A stretch of DNA of 64,000 bases, taken from Desulfobacter hydrogenophilus (lineage in GTDB: Bacteria; Desulfobacterota; Desulfobacteria; Desulfobacterales; Desulfobacteraceae). Made by a program: the position numbers and the translations under genes. Shown in pieces: positions 1-8,481 of this stretch. The stretch covers positions 62,001 to 126,000 of the forward strand of contig NZ_CP036313.1 of NCBI RefSeq assembly GCF_004319545.1. The letters are read 5' to 3'. The notes beneath the pieces were generated by a model. It was not told the DNA's origin. It did not search any database and saw only the letters and a program-made list of their open reading frames with translations. The first letter of the stretch is position 1. Every line of letters starts with the position of its first letter.

Positions 1-12
1 AATTGATAAGAA

Positions 13-80
13 AAGGGGTCAAGTCAAAAAGGGGTCAAAAAGGGGGCAAAAAGGGGGCAAGTCGACTTTTGACCTTTTTA
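13..80. repeat. G-rich REP-like palindromic repeat
   Basis: Short direct units of the form AAAAGGGGTCAA and AAAAGGGGGCAA are repeated four times and then followed by GTCGACTTTTGACCTTTTT, which is roughly their reverse complement. The stretch can therefore fold back on itself. GGGGTC/GACC repeats of this sort are common around REP-associated (RAYT) transposases, but no such transposase is in the window. No credible gene was seen from 1 to 337. Confidence 0.45.
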
Positions 81-217
81 ACCTAATTTAAAATAGAGAA
101 AAATAGAGGACGGACCCCGATTTTTGCATGAGAATACAATTGAGAAAAGACCGTGATCTTGTTCATCAACTGGATAAATTGACCGAATTGATCGATAAAA
201 GTCAACTAATTCGGGGG

Positions 218-598
218 CTAATTCGGGGGACACCTTACTTAATTCAAACAAGTGAAATGCTGACGGGTAAACCGCAGATTTCAATAGTTTCTGTTTAGTT
301 CAAAATTCAAAGGTTAAAAAAATGCTGAAGAATCATGTTGCGTATTGCGCACCATGCGGTATAATAAACTTATGATAAAATCCTTTAAACACAAAGGGCT
401 GCGAAAATTCTTTGAAACTGGTAATTTGTCAGGTGTTCAACCCGGACATAAACAAAAACTTAGAATACGGCTAATCGCGCTTGATTCCTCTACATGCATT
501 GATGATATGAATACCCCAGGTTGGCGGCTCCACAGTTTAAAAGGTAATCGTCAAGGATTGTGGGCGATTGATGTAAATAAAAACTGGCGTATCGTTTT
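218..598 (+). repeat. Direct duplication, copy 1 (higB leader and gene)
   Basis: This block from CTAATTCGGGGGACACC through most of higB recurs at a fixed offset of 1548 bases (1766-2090) with only a handful of substitutions. The second copy then continues beyond the IS insertion at 3779. The duplication carries the leader, the promoter-like box and the toxin gene, and implies a segmental duplication now separated by an IS21-type remnant. Confidence 0.8.
338..365 (+). promoter_or_regulatory. Predicted higB promoter, copy 1
   Basis: A TTGCGT box (338-343) lies 16 bases before a perfect TATAAT (360-365). The first ATG of the HigB-like frame is at 372, so a transcript from this promoter would be nearly leaderless. 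The same arrangement is kept in the duplicate at 1886-1913. GCGCA/TGCG half-sites sit between the two boxes and could be an operator for the HigA antitoxin; that is inference. Confidence 0.4.
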
Positions 599-704
599 TG
601 AATGTCAAATGGGGTCGGACCAAGGAAAATGCCATAACCCACTGTTAACATGTATAAAATTTTTCAAAAAACTCGAAAAACAGCTCTTAGCGGCCCCATT
701 TTGA
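372..704 (+). pseudogene. higB: HigB-type toxin, copy 1, C-terminus replaced
   Basis: The frame begins MIKSFKHKGLRKFFETG, which is typical of HigB/RelE-family mRNA interferases, and it runs well through GLWAIDVNKNWRIVFE. It should then continue as FKDGNAYIVDYEDYH, as it does at 3837-3886. Instead it enters the GGGGTCGGACC repeat at 606 and encodes about 33 unrelated residues before a stop. The last beta strand and the C-terminal catalytic region are lost, so the product is probably inactive. No antitoxin gene follows it. The ATG at 372 matches the family start; an upstream TTG at 345 is also open. Confidence 0.75.
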
Positions 705-778
705 CCCCGAAATAGGACTTCTAAGAGAATATGATCGAATAATTCGGTGTTAAAAAATTCAAACTAATTCGGGGGACA
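606..778. repeat. GGGGTCGGACC dispersed repeat, copy a
   Basis: About 173 bases running from CAAATGGGGTCGGACCAAGG through CAGCTCTTAGCGGCCCCATT and GACCCC to AATTCGGGGGACA. It is nearly identical to 1608-1780 and related to 4837-4985 and 46119-46250. The GGGGTCGG and TTTTGACCCC ends are partly complementary. It begins exactly where higB copy 1 loses homology. From 779 to 847 there is nothing else recognisable. Confidence 0.8.
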
Positions 779-995
779 TCTATGATAAGTTTTGTCAAGG
801 GGAAAATGTAGGTTTCCCTTCACTTTTTAAAGACTAACTCCAAAAGCTGTTAATGGCCATCTATAATGACCCAATTTCGGCCAATACTTTTGACCCACTA
901 AACTCATAAATTTCTGAAGAAAAACTTAATTCAGACAAAGAGCTTGGTTTTGATTTAGGCTCCCCCCCTTGACCATTTAAGACAAGGGGGACGAG

Positions 996-1607
996 ATGAA
1001 GAGGTGGGATATGATCCATAAAATAAAGATGCTGCATGACAACGGCAATGGCCTTTCAATGAGACAGATAAGAGATGAATTGGGCATTTCCAGAAATACG
1101 GTAAAGAAATACCTGAAGATGGATGAAGAGGCTATTTGTAACCATTTCAGCAACCGGGAACGTGAAAAGAAGCTTGATCAATACAAGGAGTGGATAGTGC
1201 ATCTCCTGCAAAAATTCCCCAAGCTGACATCTGTAAAGATAAGAAGGAAAATGAAAGAAAAGTTCCCTGAATTTGAGATGTCAGACAGAAGTTTCCGCAG
1301 GTATGTGGGAAGATTGAAGTCAGAATACCCTGTAAAGCAGGTATGTTATTATGAGCCTGTCATTGATATCTGAAGTTTCCTGATTTTTATTTTACTGTTA
1401 TTTTGGACTAAATTGTATATAGTATTGAAATTATATGATATTTTTCTATCAGCGGGATTTGTATGAACAGGGAGAATAAAATGGGGTTTTGCTATTTACA
1501 TGGCAAAACCTATCAAAATTAAACTCGACCCTGCTACAATCCCACATCATAGACAATCAATAGGCTGATAAAAATCAGGAAACTTCAGATTGATATGATT
1601 CCCGGTG
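996..1607 (+). pseudogene. istA: IstA-like transposase, N-terminal fragment
   Basis: The 125-residue frame starts MKRWDMIHKIKMLHDNGNG and has an IstA-type helix-turn-helix (residues about 20-42, with SMRQIRDELGISRNTVKKYL). It then reads EPVID before stopping inside the inserted MITE. Removing 1370-1596 (the element plus one target copy) gives YYEPVIDMIPGA, the usual IstA sequence ahead of the catalytic core. The frame is then cut at 1607 by a repeat, so the DDE domain is absent. The gene cannot encode an active transposase. Confidence 0.7.
1370..1588. mobile_element. 219-bp MITE-like element inside istA
   Basis: The ends are a perfect 21-bp inverted repeat beginning CTGAAGTTTCCTGATTTTTA (1370-1390) and its complement (1568-1588). 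They are flanked by an 8-base direct repeat ATTGATAT at 1362-1369 and 1589-1596. The interior is AT-rich and has no transposase; its longest ATG frame of note encodes about 22 residues (1500-1568). The structure fits a non-autonomous element moved in trans. Families giving 8-base duplications include ISL3 and IS66, but the parent was not recognised. Confidence 0.8.
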
Positions 1608-1780
1608 CAAATGGGGTCGGACCAAGGAAAATGCCATAACCCACTGTTAACATATATTAAATTTTTCAAAAAACTCAAAAAACAGCTCTTAGCGGCCCCA
1701 TTTTGACCCCGAAATAGGACTTCTAAGAGAATATGATCGAATAATTCGGTGTTAAAAAATTCAAACTAATTCGGGGGACA
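1608..1780. repeat. GGGGTCGGACC dispersed repeat, copy b
   Basis: Near-identical to 606-778, with a few substitutions around the AACATATATTAAA segment. It begins where the IstA frame is truncated and leads directly into the second copy of the higB duplication at AATTCGGGGGACACC. Confidence 0.8.
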
Positions 1781-2090
1781 CCTTACTTAATTCAAACAAG
1801 TGAAATGCTGACGGGTAAACCGCAAATTTCAATAGTTTCTGTTTAGTTCTAAATTCAAAGGTTAAAAAAATGCTGAAGAATCATGTTGCGTATTGCGCAC
1901 CATGCGGTATAATAAACCTATGATAAAATCCTTTGAACACAAAGGGCTGCGAAAATTCTTTGAAACTGGTAATTTGTCAGGTGTTCAACCCGGACATAAA
2001 CAAAAACTTAGAATACGGCTAATCGCGCTTGATTCCTCTACATGCATTGATGATATGAATACCCCAGGTTGGCGGCTCCACAGTTTAAAA
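1766..2090 (+). repeat. Direct duplication, copy 2
   Basis: Counterpart of 218-542 with no indels. It is interrupted at 2090 by the insertion sequence, and the duplicated sequence resumes at 3779. A TATAAT box at 1908-1913 precedes the ATG at 1920. Confidence 0.8.
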
Positions 2091-3773
2091 CTCGATGATC
2101 CAGTTTTTTTGAGGGAAGACCAGGTAATCAGTATTGAAAAATGCAAAGGCTGGTCAAGTCGATGCTATAATACCAATTTTCCAAACTGATATCTCACTCA
2201 TCGGTTGGCCAGCCTTCAATGAGCAGAGTAAAATAAATGTTATTTGAATACAATAGTTCAATTGCAGTATAACACCTCATTTATGAAAATAAGGAATGAG
2301 GCGGATGTGTTAATAAATAAGCTGTTGCCGTTTGTTGAAAAGTATACTGATTCACTGAATACTGAATTAACACAGTCATCCCCAGGAATGACCTTAAGCA
2401 AATCACAAAAATTCTGGCTGGGTTTCTGCATCACTGGAATCATCTTGACCAGCAGCATCAATTGGGCTGCTTTTTCACGTATCAGTGTGGGATTGTATAA
2501 AACTACAGCTCTTTCCTGGATGTTTCGCCATTCTAAAATTGCTTGGGAGCATCTGTTTCATCTCAGCCTTAAAATTATTTTCAAAGTATATGGCATTACC
2601 AAAGGTGTTGTCAGTATTGATGATTCCGATAAAAAGCGTAGTAAATGCACAACAAAAATTTTTGGAGTCCACAAAATAAAAGACAAATCAACGGGTGGTT
2701 TTTGCATGGGGCAAGGCTTAGTATTTTTGGTGTTGATAACACCAAAACTCAGCTTTCCAATTGGCTACGCCTTTCATATTCCTGATCCAAAAATCAGCGA
2801 ATGGACCAAGGAGGATAAAAGATTAAAAAAGGCTGGCGTACCAAAATCAGAACGCCCAAAAAAACCGGTGCGCTCAGAAGAATATCCTACCATTCCAATG
2901 ATTGCCAAGGCTCTTTTAAAAATATTTGTAGAGAAACACCCGGAAATAAAAATAGAAGCGATTGTTGCAGATGCCTTATATGGGAATGCTGAGTTCATGG
3001 ATGAAGCGTCTAAAATTGCAGGAAACGCCCAAGTTATCAGCCAAATAAGGTACAATCAAAATATTTTACTCAAGAGCGATAAAAAATCAGTTGAAACATA
3101 TTTTAAAAATATTCAACCAATTCAAAAGACCATACATGTACGTGGAGGTAAAGAGGTTGTTGTACTCATTAAAAGTGCCAGAATACATGTGTGTGCTCAT
3201 AAGAAAAAAAGATTTGTCATTGCAATAAAATACATTGGAGAAAAGGACTATCGGTATCTTGCCGCTTCGGATCTGACCTGGCGATATCCTGATATCATAG
3301 ACGCATTTACACTCAGATGGTTAGTAGAGGTTTTTATTCAAGACCATAAGACGAATGAAGGCTGGGGAAATTTGACCAAACAACCTGATGAAGACGGGTC
3401 TTACAGAAGTTTGACCCTGAGTCTGTTGGTTGATCATTGTCTCCTGCTTCATCCTGACCAGGTGGCCTCGATAAATAACAAACTGCACGCAAGAACTGTT
3501 GGCAGCCTATGTGACACCGTCAAAGTTGACTGCATCTTATCCTTTGTCGAACAAATCATTCATAGTGATGACCCAGAATCCCATTTCAAGCAGATCTCGG
3601 TATTTTTAAAAGAGCATTTTGTAAAGGCAAACGATTCTCAAAAGCACATGAATCTAAATTCTTGGGGGAATTATCAATCCGCCCCATCATTAAAATACAA
3701 AGCATTCTGTTAGCATGGGGATAATAACTGCCAGCGAGGTCTCATGTCAATTTTTAAAAACTGGATCATCGAG
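2091..3773 (+). mobile_element. IS4-superfamily insertion sequence, copy 1
   Basis: A 1683-bp element with perfect terminal inverted repeats CTCGATGATCCAGTTTTT and its complement. It is flanked by the 5-base target duplication TAAAA (2086-2090 and 3774-3778). It carries one transposase. Two further copies lie at 10378-12060 and 26030-27713. Copy 1 differs from copy 2 at only a few positions, for example GAAGACC versus GAAGAAC near the left end. Confidence 0.95.
2244..3713 (+). CDS. DDE transposase of the IS4 superfamily
   Basis: A 489-residue protein that cuts and pastes the surrounding element. The likely DDE residues are in VSIDDSDKKRSK (first Asp, about residue 130), IVADALYGNAEF (second Asp, about 240) and RWLVEVFIQDHKTNEGWG (Glu, about 370), the last resembling the YREK signature. 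The TTG at 2244 opens the frame; the in-frame ATG at 2283 is an alternative, and neither has a strong ribosome site. An identical protein is encoded at 10531-12000. I did not assign an IS subgroup. Confidence 0.9.
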   Translation: MNTIVQLQYNTSFMKIRNEADVLINKLLPFVEKYTDSLNTELTQSSPGMTLSKSQKFWLGFCITGIILTSSINWAAFSRISVGLYKTTALSWMFRHSKIAWEHLFHLSLKIIFKVYGITKGVVSIDDSDKKRSKCTTKIFGVHKIKDKSTGGFCMGQGLVFLVLITPKLSFPIGYAFHIPDPKISEWTKEDKRLKKAGVPKSERPKKPVRSEEYPTIPMIAKALLKIFVEKHPEIKIEAIVADALYGNAEFMDEASKIAGNAQVISQIRYNQNILLKSDKKSVETYFKNIQPIQKTIHVRGGKEVVVLIKSARIHVCAHKKKRFVIAIKYIGEKDYRYLAASDLTWRYPDIIDAFTLRWLVEVFIQDHKTNEGWGNLTKQPDEDGSYRSLTLSLLVDHCLLLHPDQVASINNKLHARTVGSLCDTVKVDCILSFVEQIIHSDDPESHFKQISVFLKEHFVKANDSQKHMNLNSWGNYQSAPSLKYKAFC

Positions 3774-3885
3774 TAAAAGGTAATCGTCAAGGATTGTGGG
3801 CGATTGATGTAAATAAAAACTGGCGTATCGTTTTTGAGTTTAAAGATGGTAATGCCTATATTGTAGATTATGAGGATTATCACTA

Positions 3886-4176
3886 ATGGCTATGTATAAC
3901 CCACCCCATCCAGGGGAATTCATCAAAGAAGTTTACTTGGAACCCTTAAGAGTCTCACCTCGCAGTGTTGCCTTACAGCTTAAAGTCTCGCCTTCCACAT
4001 TCTCAAGGCTTATTAAAGGACAAAGTGCAATTAGTCCGGGAATGGCTCTACGCCTATCTAAATGCCTGGGGCGTAGTCCAGAAAGTTGGCTCCTGATGCA
4101 GGATAGTTATGATCTATGGCAAGCCAGACAAAATGTTGATCTTTCAGGAATAGAACCAATAGTAATACCAGTTTAA
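3886..4176 (+). CDS. higA: HigA-type antitoxin, XRE/HTH family
   Basis: A 96-residue protein starting MAMYNPPHPGEFIKE, the classic HigA opening, followed by an XRE helix-turn-helix (about residues 22-60, VALQLKVSPSTFSRLIKGQSA). HigA binds and neutralises HigB and represses the operon through the helix-turn-helix. Its ATG overlaps the stop of the split higB copy 2, so it was once translationally coupled to that toxin. With higB copy 1 truncated and copy 2 split by an IS, it is now an orphan antitoxin. No internal damage is visible. Confidence 0.9.
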   Translation: MAMYNPPHPGEFIKEVYLEPLRVSPRSVALQLKVSPSTFSRLIKGQSAISPGMALRLSKCLGRSPESWLLMQDSYDLWQARQNVDLSGIEPIVIPV

Positions 4177-4351
4177 TCAATCAGAATCACACAGAACCCG
4201 GAGCTGGAGTTGACCTGGGGCCACTTGGCGGCCTTTAAAGCTTAGGTTAGGTAAAAATTGAAATCATGCTGATCTTTCGGGATCAAGACCCTATGCAACT
4301 CCGCTTTATCGTTGGGCCTATTTATAAACAAGACCTTCAAAGGCAGAAAAG

Positions 4352-4795
4352 ATGATTTGGACACTTAAAATTGAATGTGAGTGGGGAAGATATCTTGAAG
4401 AAGAATGTATTCGCATGATTGAAATAGACGAAGAATCAACTCTTTATGATTTACATTTGATTATCCAAAAATCCATCAAGTTTGGTAATGATCACTTGTT
4501 TGAGTTTTTTAGAGGAAGACATTTCAGACACAGAAAGCCCTTCTTTTCAGAAGATGCTTGGGATTTTGATTACGAAAAAGCAATTGATAATTATCAGCAA
4601 ATGACACTCAACGAGATCTACCCCTTGCCCAAAGGGTTAAAGTTATTTTACCATTTCGATTTTGGTGATGATTGGATTTTTAAAATTACTAAATCAAGAA
4701 AAAAGCCAAAATCACCAGATAAAGAAGTTGAATATCCCCAACTCATAGAAAGTATTGGTCCAGCACCACAACAATACCCTATCTGGGAGGAGTGA
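4352..4795 (+). CDS. pRiA4b ORF-3-like (IS1096 TnpR family) protein
   Basis: A 147-residue protein with the PRiA4_ORF3 fold signatures: an N-terminal WTLKIECEW strand, STLYDLHLIIQKSI, and LFYHFDFGDDWIFKI near residue 105. Members often accompany mobile elements and plasmids; their biochemical role is not established. It lies alone between higA and a GGGGTCGGACC repeat. The ATG at 4352 follows AAAGGCAGAAAAG, a weak ribosome site. The C-terminus ends at YPIWEE, slightly shorter than many relatives, so the tail may have been trimmed. Confidence 0.7.
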   Translation: MIWTLKIECEWGRYLEEECIRMIEIDEESTLYDLHLIIQKSIKFGNDHLFEFFRGRHFRHRKPFFSEDAWDFDYEKAIDNYQQMTLNEIYPLPKGLKLFYHFDFGDDWIFKITKSRKKPKSPDKEVEYPQLIESIGPAPQQYPIWEE

Positions 4796-4836
4796 AGTAA
4801 AATGAGTAAAGTAAAATGATAAAATTGATAAAATTA

Positions 4837-4985
4837 AAATGGGGTCGGACCAAGCAAATTATCGCAACCAATTGTTAATAAAAAGGAAAATTTTTCAAAA
4901 CTCAATAAAACAGCTCTTAGCGGCTTTATTTTGACACTAAAACAAACCTTTTAAAGAGTGATTTCTATCATGAGAACATGATAGA
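4837..4985. repeat. GGGGTCGGACC dispersed repeat, copy c (diverged)
   Basis: Begins AAAATGGGGTCGGACCAAGC and keeps the CAGCTCTTAGCGGC core and a TTTTGACAC segment, but differs from copies a and b elsewhere. It sits 42 bases after the pRiA4b ORF-3-like gene. Confidence 0.65.
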
Positions 4986-4993
4986 AATAATTA

Positions 4994-5100
4994 ACTCAAC
5001 TTTCGGAGGAGTAAATTTATACCCCCAATAATTCCTCAGGCCTACTTGAAAAACCGAAATACTTGAGAGCTTGGCCCATTACCTGATCAAGCATCACTTG
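4994..5100 (-). mobile_element. Terminal fragment of the second IS type
   Basis: These 107 bases match 27830-27936 almost exactly, including the ACTCAACTTTCGG terminal repeat and the end of the transposase frame on the minus strand (VMGQALKYFGFSSRPEELLGV). Homology stops abruptly at 5100. It is a stub left by deletion or rearrangement of a second copy of the element at 27830-29366. Confidence 0.85.
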
Positions 5101-5229
5101 GGGGTTGATCATAACTTCGTCCACTTTGTGCCAATTTTTTAATTGACGGCAAAATAACGTTTTGATTACAGATGATTGATAGTGTCTTATATCTGGTCAC
5201 CACATAGGCGGCCCATCTTATGATCAAGC

Positions 5230-5514
5230 CCATAAATCCGAAGAACTAGAAAAATCTACAACTACCGAGGAATCCTCGGTAGTTCGGCAGGAAGGCAAAC
5301 GTCAGTTCGCAGAAAAATCAAATTTTATAATCTTGATGCAATAATTTCAGTTGGTTACAGAGCCAATTCAAAAAAAAGGACTCGATTTAGAATATGGGCT
5401 ACTCAGCGCCTTAAAGAATACCTTGTGAGGGGTTACAGCATTAATCAAACTGATAATAAATCTACTCTGCCAAAACCAACAAATCAAATGAAGCGGATAA
5501 ATCAGATGGCTTGA
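5230..5514 (+). pseudogene. RhuM-family remnant
   Basis: From 5231 the sequence encodes HKSEELEKSTTEESSVVRQ, then after a one-base loss near 5303 the next frame encodes VRRKIKFYNLDAIISVGYR and FRIWATQRLKEYLVRGYSIN, ending at a TGA at 5512. These motifs are characteristic of the RhuM (virulence/Fic-associated) family. Only the middle of the protein remains. The perfect palindrome at 5261-5283 falls within this coding sequence. Between 5100 and 5230 nothing is recognisable. Confidence 0.65.
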
Positions 5515-5535
5515 GTTTATGGACAACCGGTGGTT

Positions 5536-5637
5536 ACAAAAAACGTCCCCACCCGACCGCGCTCTTGATTAATGAAAAAACTCAACAATAAACATGGATA
5601 AAAACGTGGTCTGTCCCTCATTTGCACCTCATTTGCA
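5536..5637. repeat. Intergenic repeat pair (CGCTCTTGATT and GTGGTCTGTCCC types)
   Basis: 5536-5587 resembles 8041-8094 (ACAAAAAACGT, CCCACCC, CGCTCTTGATT, AAAACTCAA). 5602-5637 begins AAACGTGGTCTGTCCC and has a relative at 37111-37150. Both are short intergenic repeats of a REP-like kind; no coding potential was seen. Confidence 0.5.
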
Positions 5638-5651
5638 AAGCATAAGCTTTG

Positions 5652-6614
5652 TCATGATTTCAGGCGAATCCCGTCAGCCTTGTGCAGGGTGATGCGGCCT
5701 TGTTTATACAGGCTGCCCACGGCCCGTTTAAATTCCTTTTTGCTCATGGCAAATGCTGCTTGAATCTCTTCAGGGCGGCTTTTGTCATGACAGGGGCTTA
5801 CGCCTCCACCAGCCTCAAGTACCTGTATAATTTTTTGGGCAGAGCCTTCAACTGAGGCGTATCCCGGCTGTTTCAGAGTTAAATCCACCTTGCCGTCCTC
5901 CCGGACACGAAGGACATACCCACTGCACCGGTCACCAATGGAGAGGTCTTCAAAGGTCTCATTTTTATAGAGCATACCCTGACAGGTTTTATTGATCAGG
6001 GCTGTATAGCCGATGGGTGAAATACTATGGATGATCAAGTCCACAGCCTCCCCATAAGACAGTTCCCCGGCATCACCAGAGGCAAGGTTCGACATCAGGG
6101 TGGACCCATAAATCCTGTGGGTGGATTCATCCAGACAAATCCTGACCAGATGGGTTTCACCAGGCTCCATCCGCCCCTCCTGTTCACTGCGGGGAACCAG
6201 AAGATCTTTTTCCAGACCCCAATCCATGAAAATGCCAAAAGGGGCTGTATCCTTGACTTTAAGTCCCACAACATCTCCCACAACCCCGGCAGGCTCCAAT
6301 GTGGTTGCCACTGGCCTGTCCTCGGAATCAGTATAGACAAAAACACGGATTGTCTGCCCCACAGCAGCATTTTCCGGCACATACTTATTGGGCAGAAGCA
6401 CCCGGTCCTGGCCAAAACTTAAATAGACCCCATAGTCGGAAAGGTTCTTCACCGTCAGATCCTGGAACTGCCCAACCACAGCGTCAGGGTCCTTTGCTAA
6501 AAAAGGATGGGACTGTCTTGAAGATGAAGAACGGGGCTGTCTTAAAGATGGCCGGTTTTGACTTTTTCTCAAAAATTTTTCTGCCTGCTTCCAGGGCGTA
6601 GTTTCTTCGGACAT
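5652..6614 (-). CDS. cvfB: CvfB/YitL-type S1 RNA-binding protein
   Basis: A 320-residue protein with consecutive S1-like OB folds. The first spans about residues 45-105 (VKNLSDYGVYLSFG) and the second about 110-170 (VGLKVKDTAPFGIFMDWG). A third follows, then a C-terminal winged helix (about 280-318, SKKEFKRAVGSLYKQGRITL). This is the CvfB architecture; the family binds RNA and influences gene expression and virulence in Gram-positives. The N-terminal 40 residues are rich in Arg, Ser and Gln and may be disordered. It is transcribed alone, divergently from ychF. Confidence 0.85.
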   Translation of the reverse strand: MSEETTPWKQAEKFLRKSQNRPSLRQPRSSSSRQSHPFLAKDPDAVVGQFQDLTVKNLSDYGVYLSFGQDRVLLPNKYVPENAAVGQTIRVFVYTDSEDRPVATTLEPAGVVGDVVGLKVKDTAPFGIFMDWGLEKDLLVPRSEQEGRMEPGETHLVRICLDESTHRIYGSTLMSNLASGDAGELSYGEAVDLIIHSISPIGYTALINKTCQGMLYKNETFEDLSIGDRCSGYVLRVREDGKVDLTLKQPGYASVEGSAQKIIQVLEAGGGVSPCHDKSRPEEIQAAFAMSKKEFKRAVGSLYKQGRITLHKADGIRLKS

Positions 6615-6864
6615 GGATTTTCCTTATTGTTAATATATCTGATCACCATATCATATCAGTGCAGGCACCACCATAAAAACGCCTTATTCACCAGGGTCAA
6701 CGCACGTAATTGGATATTTTTGGTCGGGCTCACAAAATAGGTCCATTCAATATGTGTTGAAATTTTCGTACATTATAGTATAACCCCTTTTTTTGATAAC
6801 AGATAATTCAACCCAGGCAAATGTAATGTCGGGTTTTATATTTTTATGGAAGAAGGATAATATA

Positions 6865-7974
6865 ATGCAATTAAACTGTGGAATCGTTGGACTCCCCAAT
6901 GTGGGAAAATCAACTATATTCTCAGCGCTTACATCTGCACCTGCAGAAAGCGCAAACTACCCGTTTTGTACAATTGAACCCAACGTGGGCATTGTGGAGG
7001 TTCCGGATAAACGCCTTGGAATGATCTCTGAACTTATTACGCCCCAAAAAATAATACCCGCGGTTGTTGAGTTTGTTGATATCGCAGGTTTGGTCAAAGG
7101 TGCTTCCAAAGGAGAAGGGCTGGGAAATAAGTTTTTAGGTCATATCAGGCAGGTGGGTGCAATCATCCATGTGGTTCGTTGTTTTGATGACGATGATATT
7201 GTTCATGTGAACGGGGTTGTGGATCCTGCAAGTGATATAGAAATAATTGGAATTGAACTTGCGTTAGCTGACCTTGAGACGGTTCTAAAAAGGCAGGAGA
7301 ATCTTGTCAAGCAGATGAAGTCCCACGATAAAAAAATATCGGATAAAGCAAAGGCTGCTGATCCGATTTTAAAGCAGATAGCAAACGCCCTTGAAGAAGG
7401 CAGGCCCGCCCGAAGTGTTGAACTTGATAAAATTCAAAAAGAGCTGATTTCGGATCTTCATCTCATTACCATGAAACAACAGCTTTATTGCTGCAATGTA
7501 AATGAAGATGGGCTGGATTCCGACAATGAATACGTTAAAAAGGTAAAGGCACTTGCCCAGAAAGATGATTCCCAGGTGGTTGTCATATCTGGGAAATTAG
7601 AATCCGAAATTGCAGATCTTGACTCTCAAGAAGAAAAAAACGAATTTCTCGAAGCTGCCGGGCTCGAAGAATCCGGGCTTGATCAGCTTATCCGCACAGG
7701 GTATGACATGTTAGGATTAAACACTTACTTTACAGCCGGTGAAAAAGAAGTCCGGGCCTGGACTTTTCCTAAAGGGTGCAAGGCGCCCCAGGCTGCCGGA
7801 ATCATCCATACCGATTTTGAACGGGGATTTATCAAGGCAGAGTCATATCATTGTACCGATCTTTTTGAGTATAAATCCGAGCTAAAGTTAAAAGAAGCCG
7901 GTAAGATTCGTCTTGAAGGTAAAGACTATCAAGTGCTGGACGGTGATGTGCTTAACTTTAGATTTAATGTTTAA
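6865..7974 (+). CDS. ychF: Redox-regulated ATPase YchF (Obg family)
   Basis: A 369-residue Obg-family P-loop protein that binds ribosomes and prefers ATP. It has G1 GLPNVGKST (residues 7-15), G3 [17 protein letters not shown], a CNVNEDG segment at the G4 position that usually specifies ATP, and a C-terminal TGS domain ([18 protein letters not shown]). The ATG at 6865 is chosen because it matches the family start [16 protein letters not shown] and follows AGAAGGA by seven bases; an in-frame start at 6793 would add an atypical 24-residue extension. Confidence 0.97.
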   Translation: MQLNCGIVGLPNVGKSTIFSALTSAPAESANYPFCTIEPNVGIVEVPDKRLGMISELITPQKIIPAVVEFVDIAGLVKGASKGEGLGNKFLGHIRQVGAIIHVVRCFDDDDIVHVNGVVDPASDIEIIGIELALADLETVLKRQENLVKQMKSHDKKISDKAKAADPILKQIANALEEGRPARSVELDKIQKELISDLHLITMKQQLYCCNVNEDGLDSDNEYVKKVKALAQKDDSQVVVISGKLESEIADLDSQEEKNEFLEAAGLEESGLDQLIRTGYDMLGLNTYFTAGEKEVRAWTFPKGCKAPQAAGIIHTDFERGFIKAESYHCTDLFEYKSELKLKEAGKIRLEGKDYQVLDGDVLNFRFNV

Positions 7975-8029
7975 TGACGTCGTAAAAAAATAGGGAACAG
8001 ACTAATTGTATCTTCTTTCAAATTAGCCA

Positions 8030-8094
8030 GGTAGGGTGGGCACAAAAAACGTTCCCACCCTACCCCGCTCTTGATTCATGAAAAAAACTCAAAT
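8030..8094. repeat. REP-like hairpin repeat after ychF
   Basis: GTAGGGTGGG (8031-8040) and CCCACCCTAC (8054-8063) form a 10-bp stem around a 13-base loop, followed by the CGCTCTTGATT segment shared with 5536-5587. It may also end ychF transcription, although there is no T tract. Confidence 0.6.
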
Positions 8095-8112
8095 GACGCT
8101 CCGGTCAACAAA

Positions 8113-8395
8113 TCACTCCATCTCTTTTTGTAACCAAATTAATGTTTCCGGGAAAGTCTTGAATGTTACTTCCGTTCCTGTTTCGTTGTAGGATTCATTT
8201 ATCATGCTGGCTTTGTTTTTTAACTGTCCTAGAAGATGCCCTTTGGCGTAGGGTATCACCATGGTCGTTTCGATCATATTTGATTCAAAGAACTGAAATT
8301 TTTTTCTCAGGGTTATGCGCGGAGATGAAAAGGCCATCGGGGAATTCAAGCGCGGGACCGAAAGGAGCATACAGATCCTGGTTGGTTCCCTTTTA
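8113..8395 (-). pseudogene. hflX: HflX GTPase C-terminal remnant
   Basis: One frame encodes KGTNQDLYAPFGPALEFPDG then LFISAHNPEKKISVL; after a frameshift the next frame encodes NMIETTMVIPYAKGHLLGQL and a short tail ending at 8113. FISA followed by IPY..G.LL is the end of the HflX G domain and its C-terminal domain. The GTPase core is missing. It is a decayed relic between two intact genes. Confidence 0.55.
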
Positions 8396-8481
8396 ACCTG
8401 AAAGTTGCAACTACCGCAAGTGCCTGGCAGCGCAGCAGATCCGGTTAAATAACGCTCCCGCAGGGTTCATGATTTTTAGGT

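Larger units (their letters stand above)
848..1607 (+). mobile_element. IS21-family remnant, left end
   Basis: The left end begins TGTTAATGGCC and carries the internally repeated GGCCA-type and TGACCCA-type blocks usual at IS21-family termini, followed about 100 bases later by an IstA-like frame. The right part of istA, istB and the right end are missing. Homology stops at 1607, where the second GGGGTCGGACC repeat starts. The remnant is interrupted by a MITE-like element at 1370-1588. Confidence 0.65.
1920..3886 (+). pseudogene. higB: HigB-type toxin, copy 2, split by an IS
   Basis: The N-terminal 57 codons (1920-2090) and the C-terminal 36 codons (3779-3886) of a HigB toxin flank a 1683-bp insertion sequence. 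Removing the IS and one TAAAA target copy restores HSLKGNRQGLWAIDVNKNWRIVFEFKDGNAYIVDYEDYH, a full-length HigB of about 92 residues. The stop overlaps the higA start by one base (TAATG), the usual toxin-antitoxin coupling. Insertion has disabled the toxin while leaving the antitoxin intact. Confidence 0.85.

Noticed and set aside
78..284. Minus-strand 68-codon frame at the left edge
   Set aside because: It runs across repeat sequence and has no ribosome site or recognisable motif.
5261..5283. Perfect 11-bp inverted repeat resembling an operator or terminator
   Set aside because: It lies inside the RhuM remnant coding sequence (TTEESSVV) and is explained by codon content.
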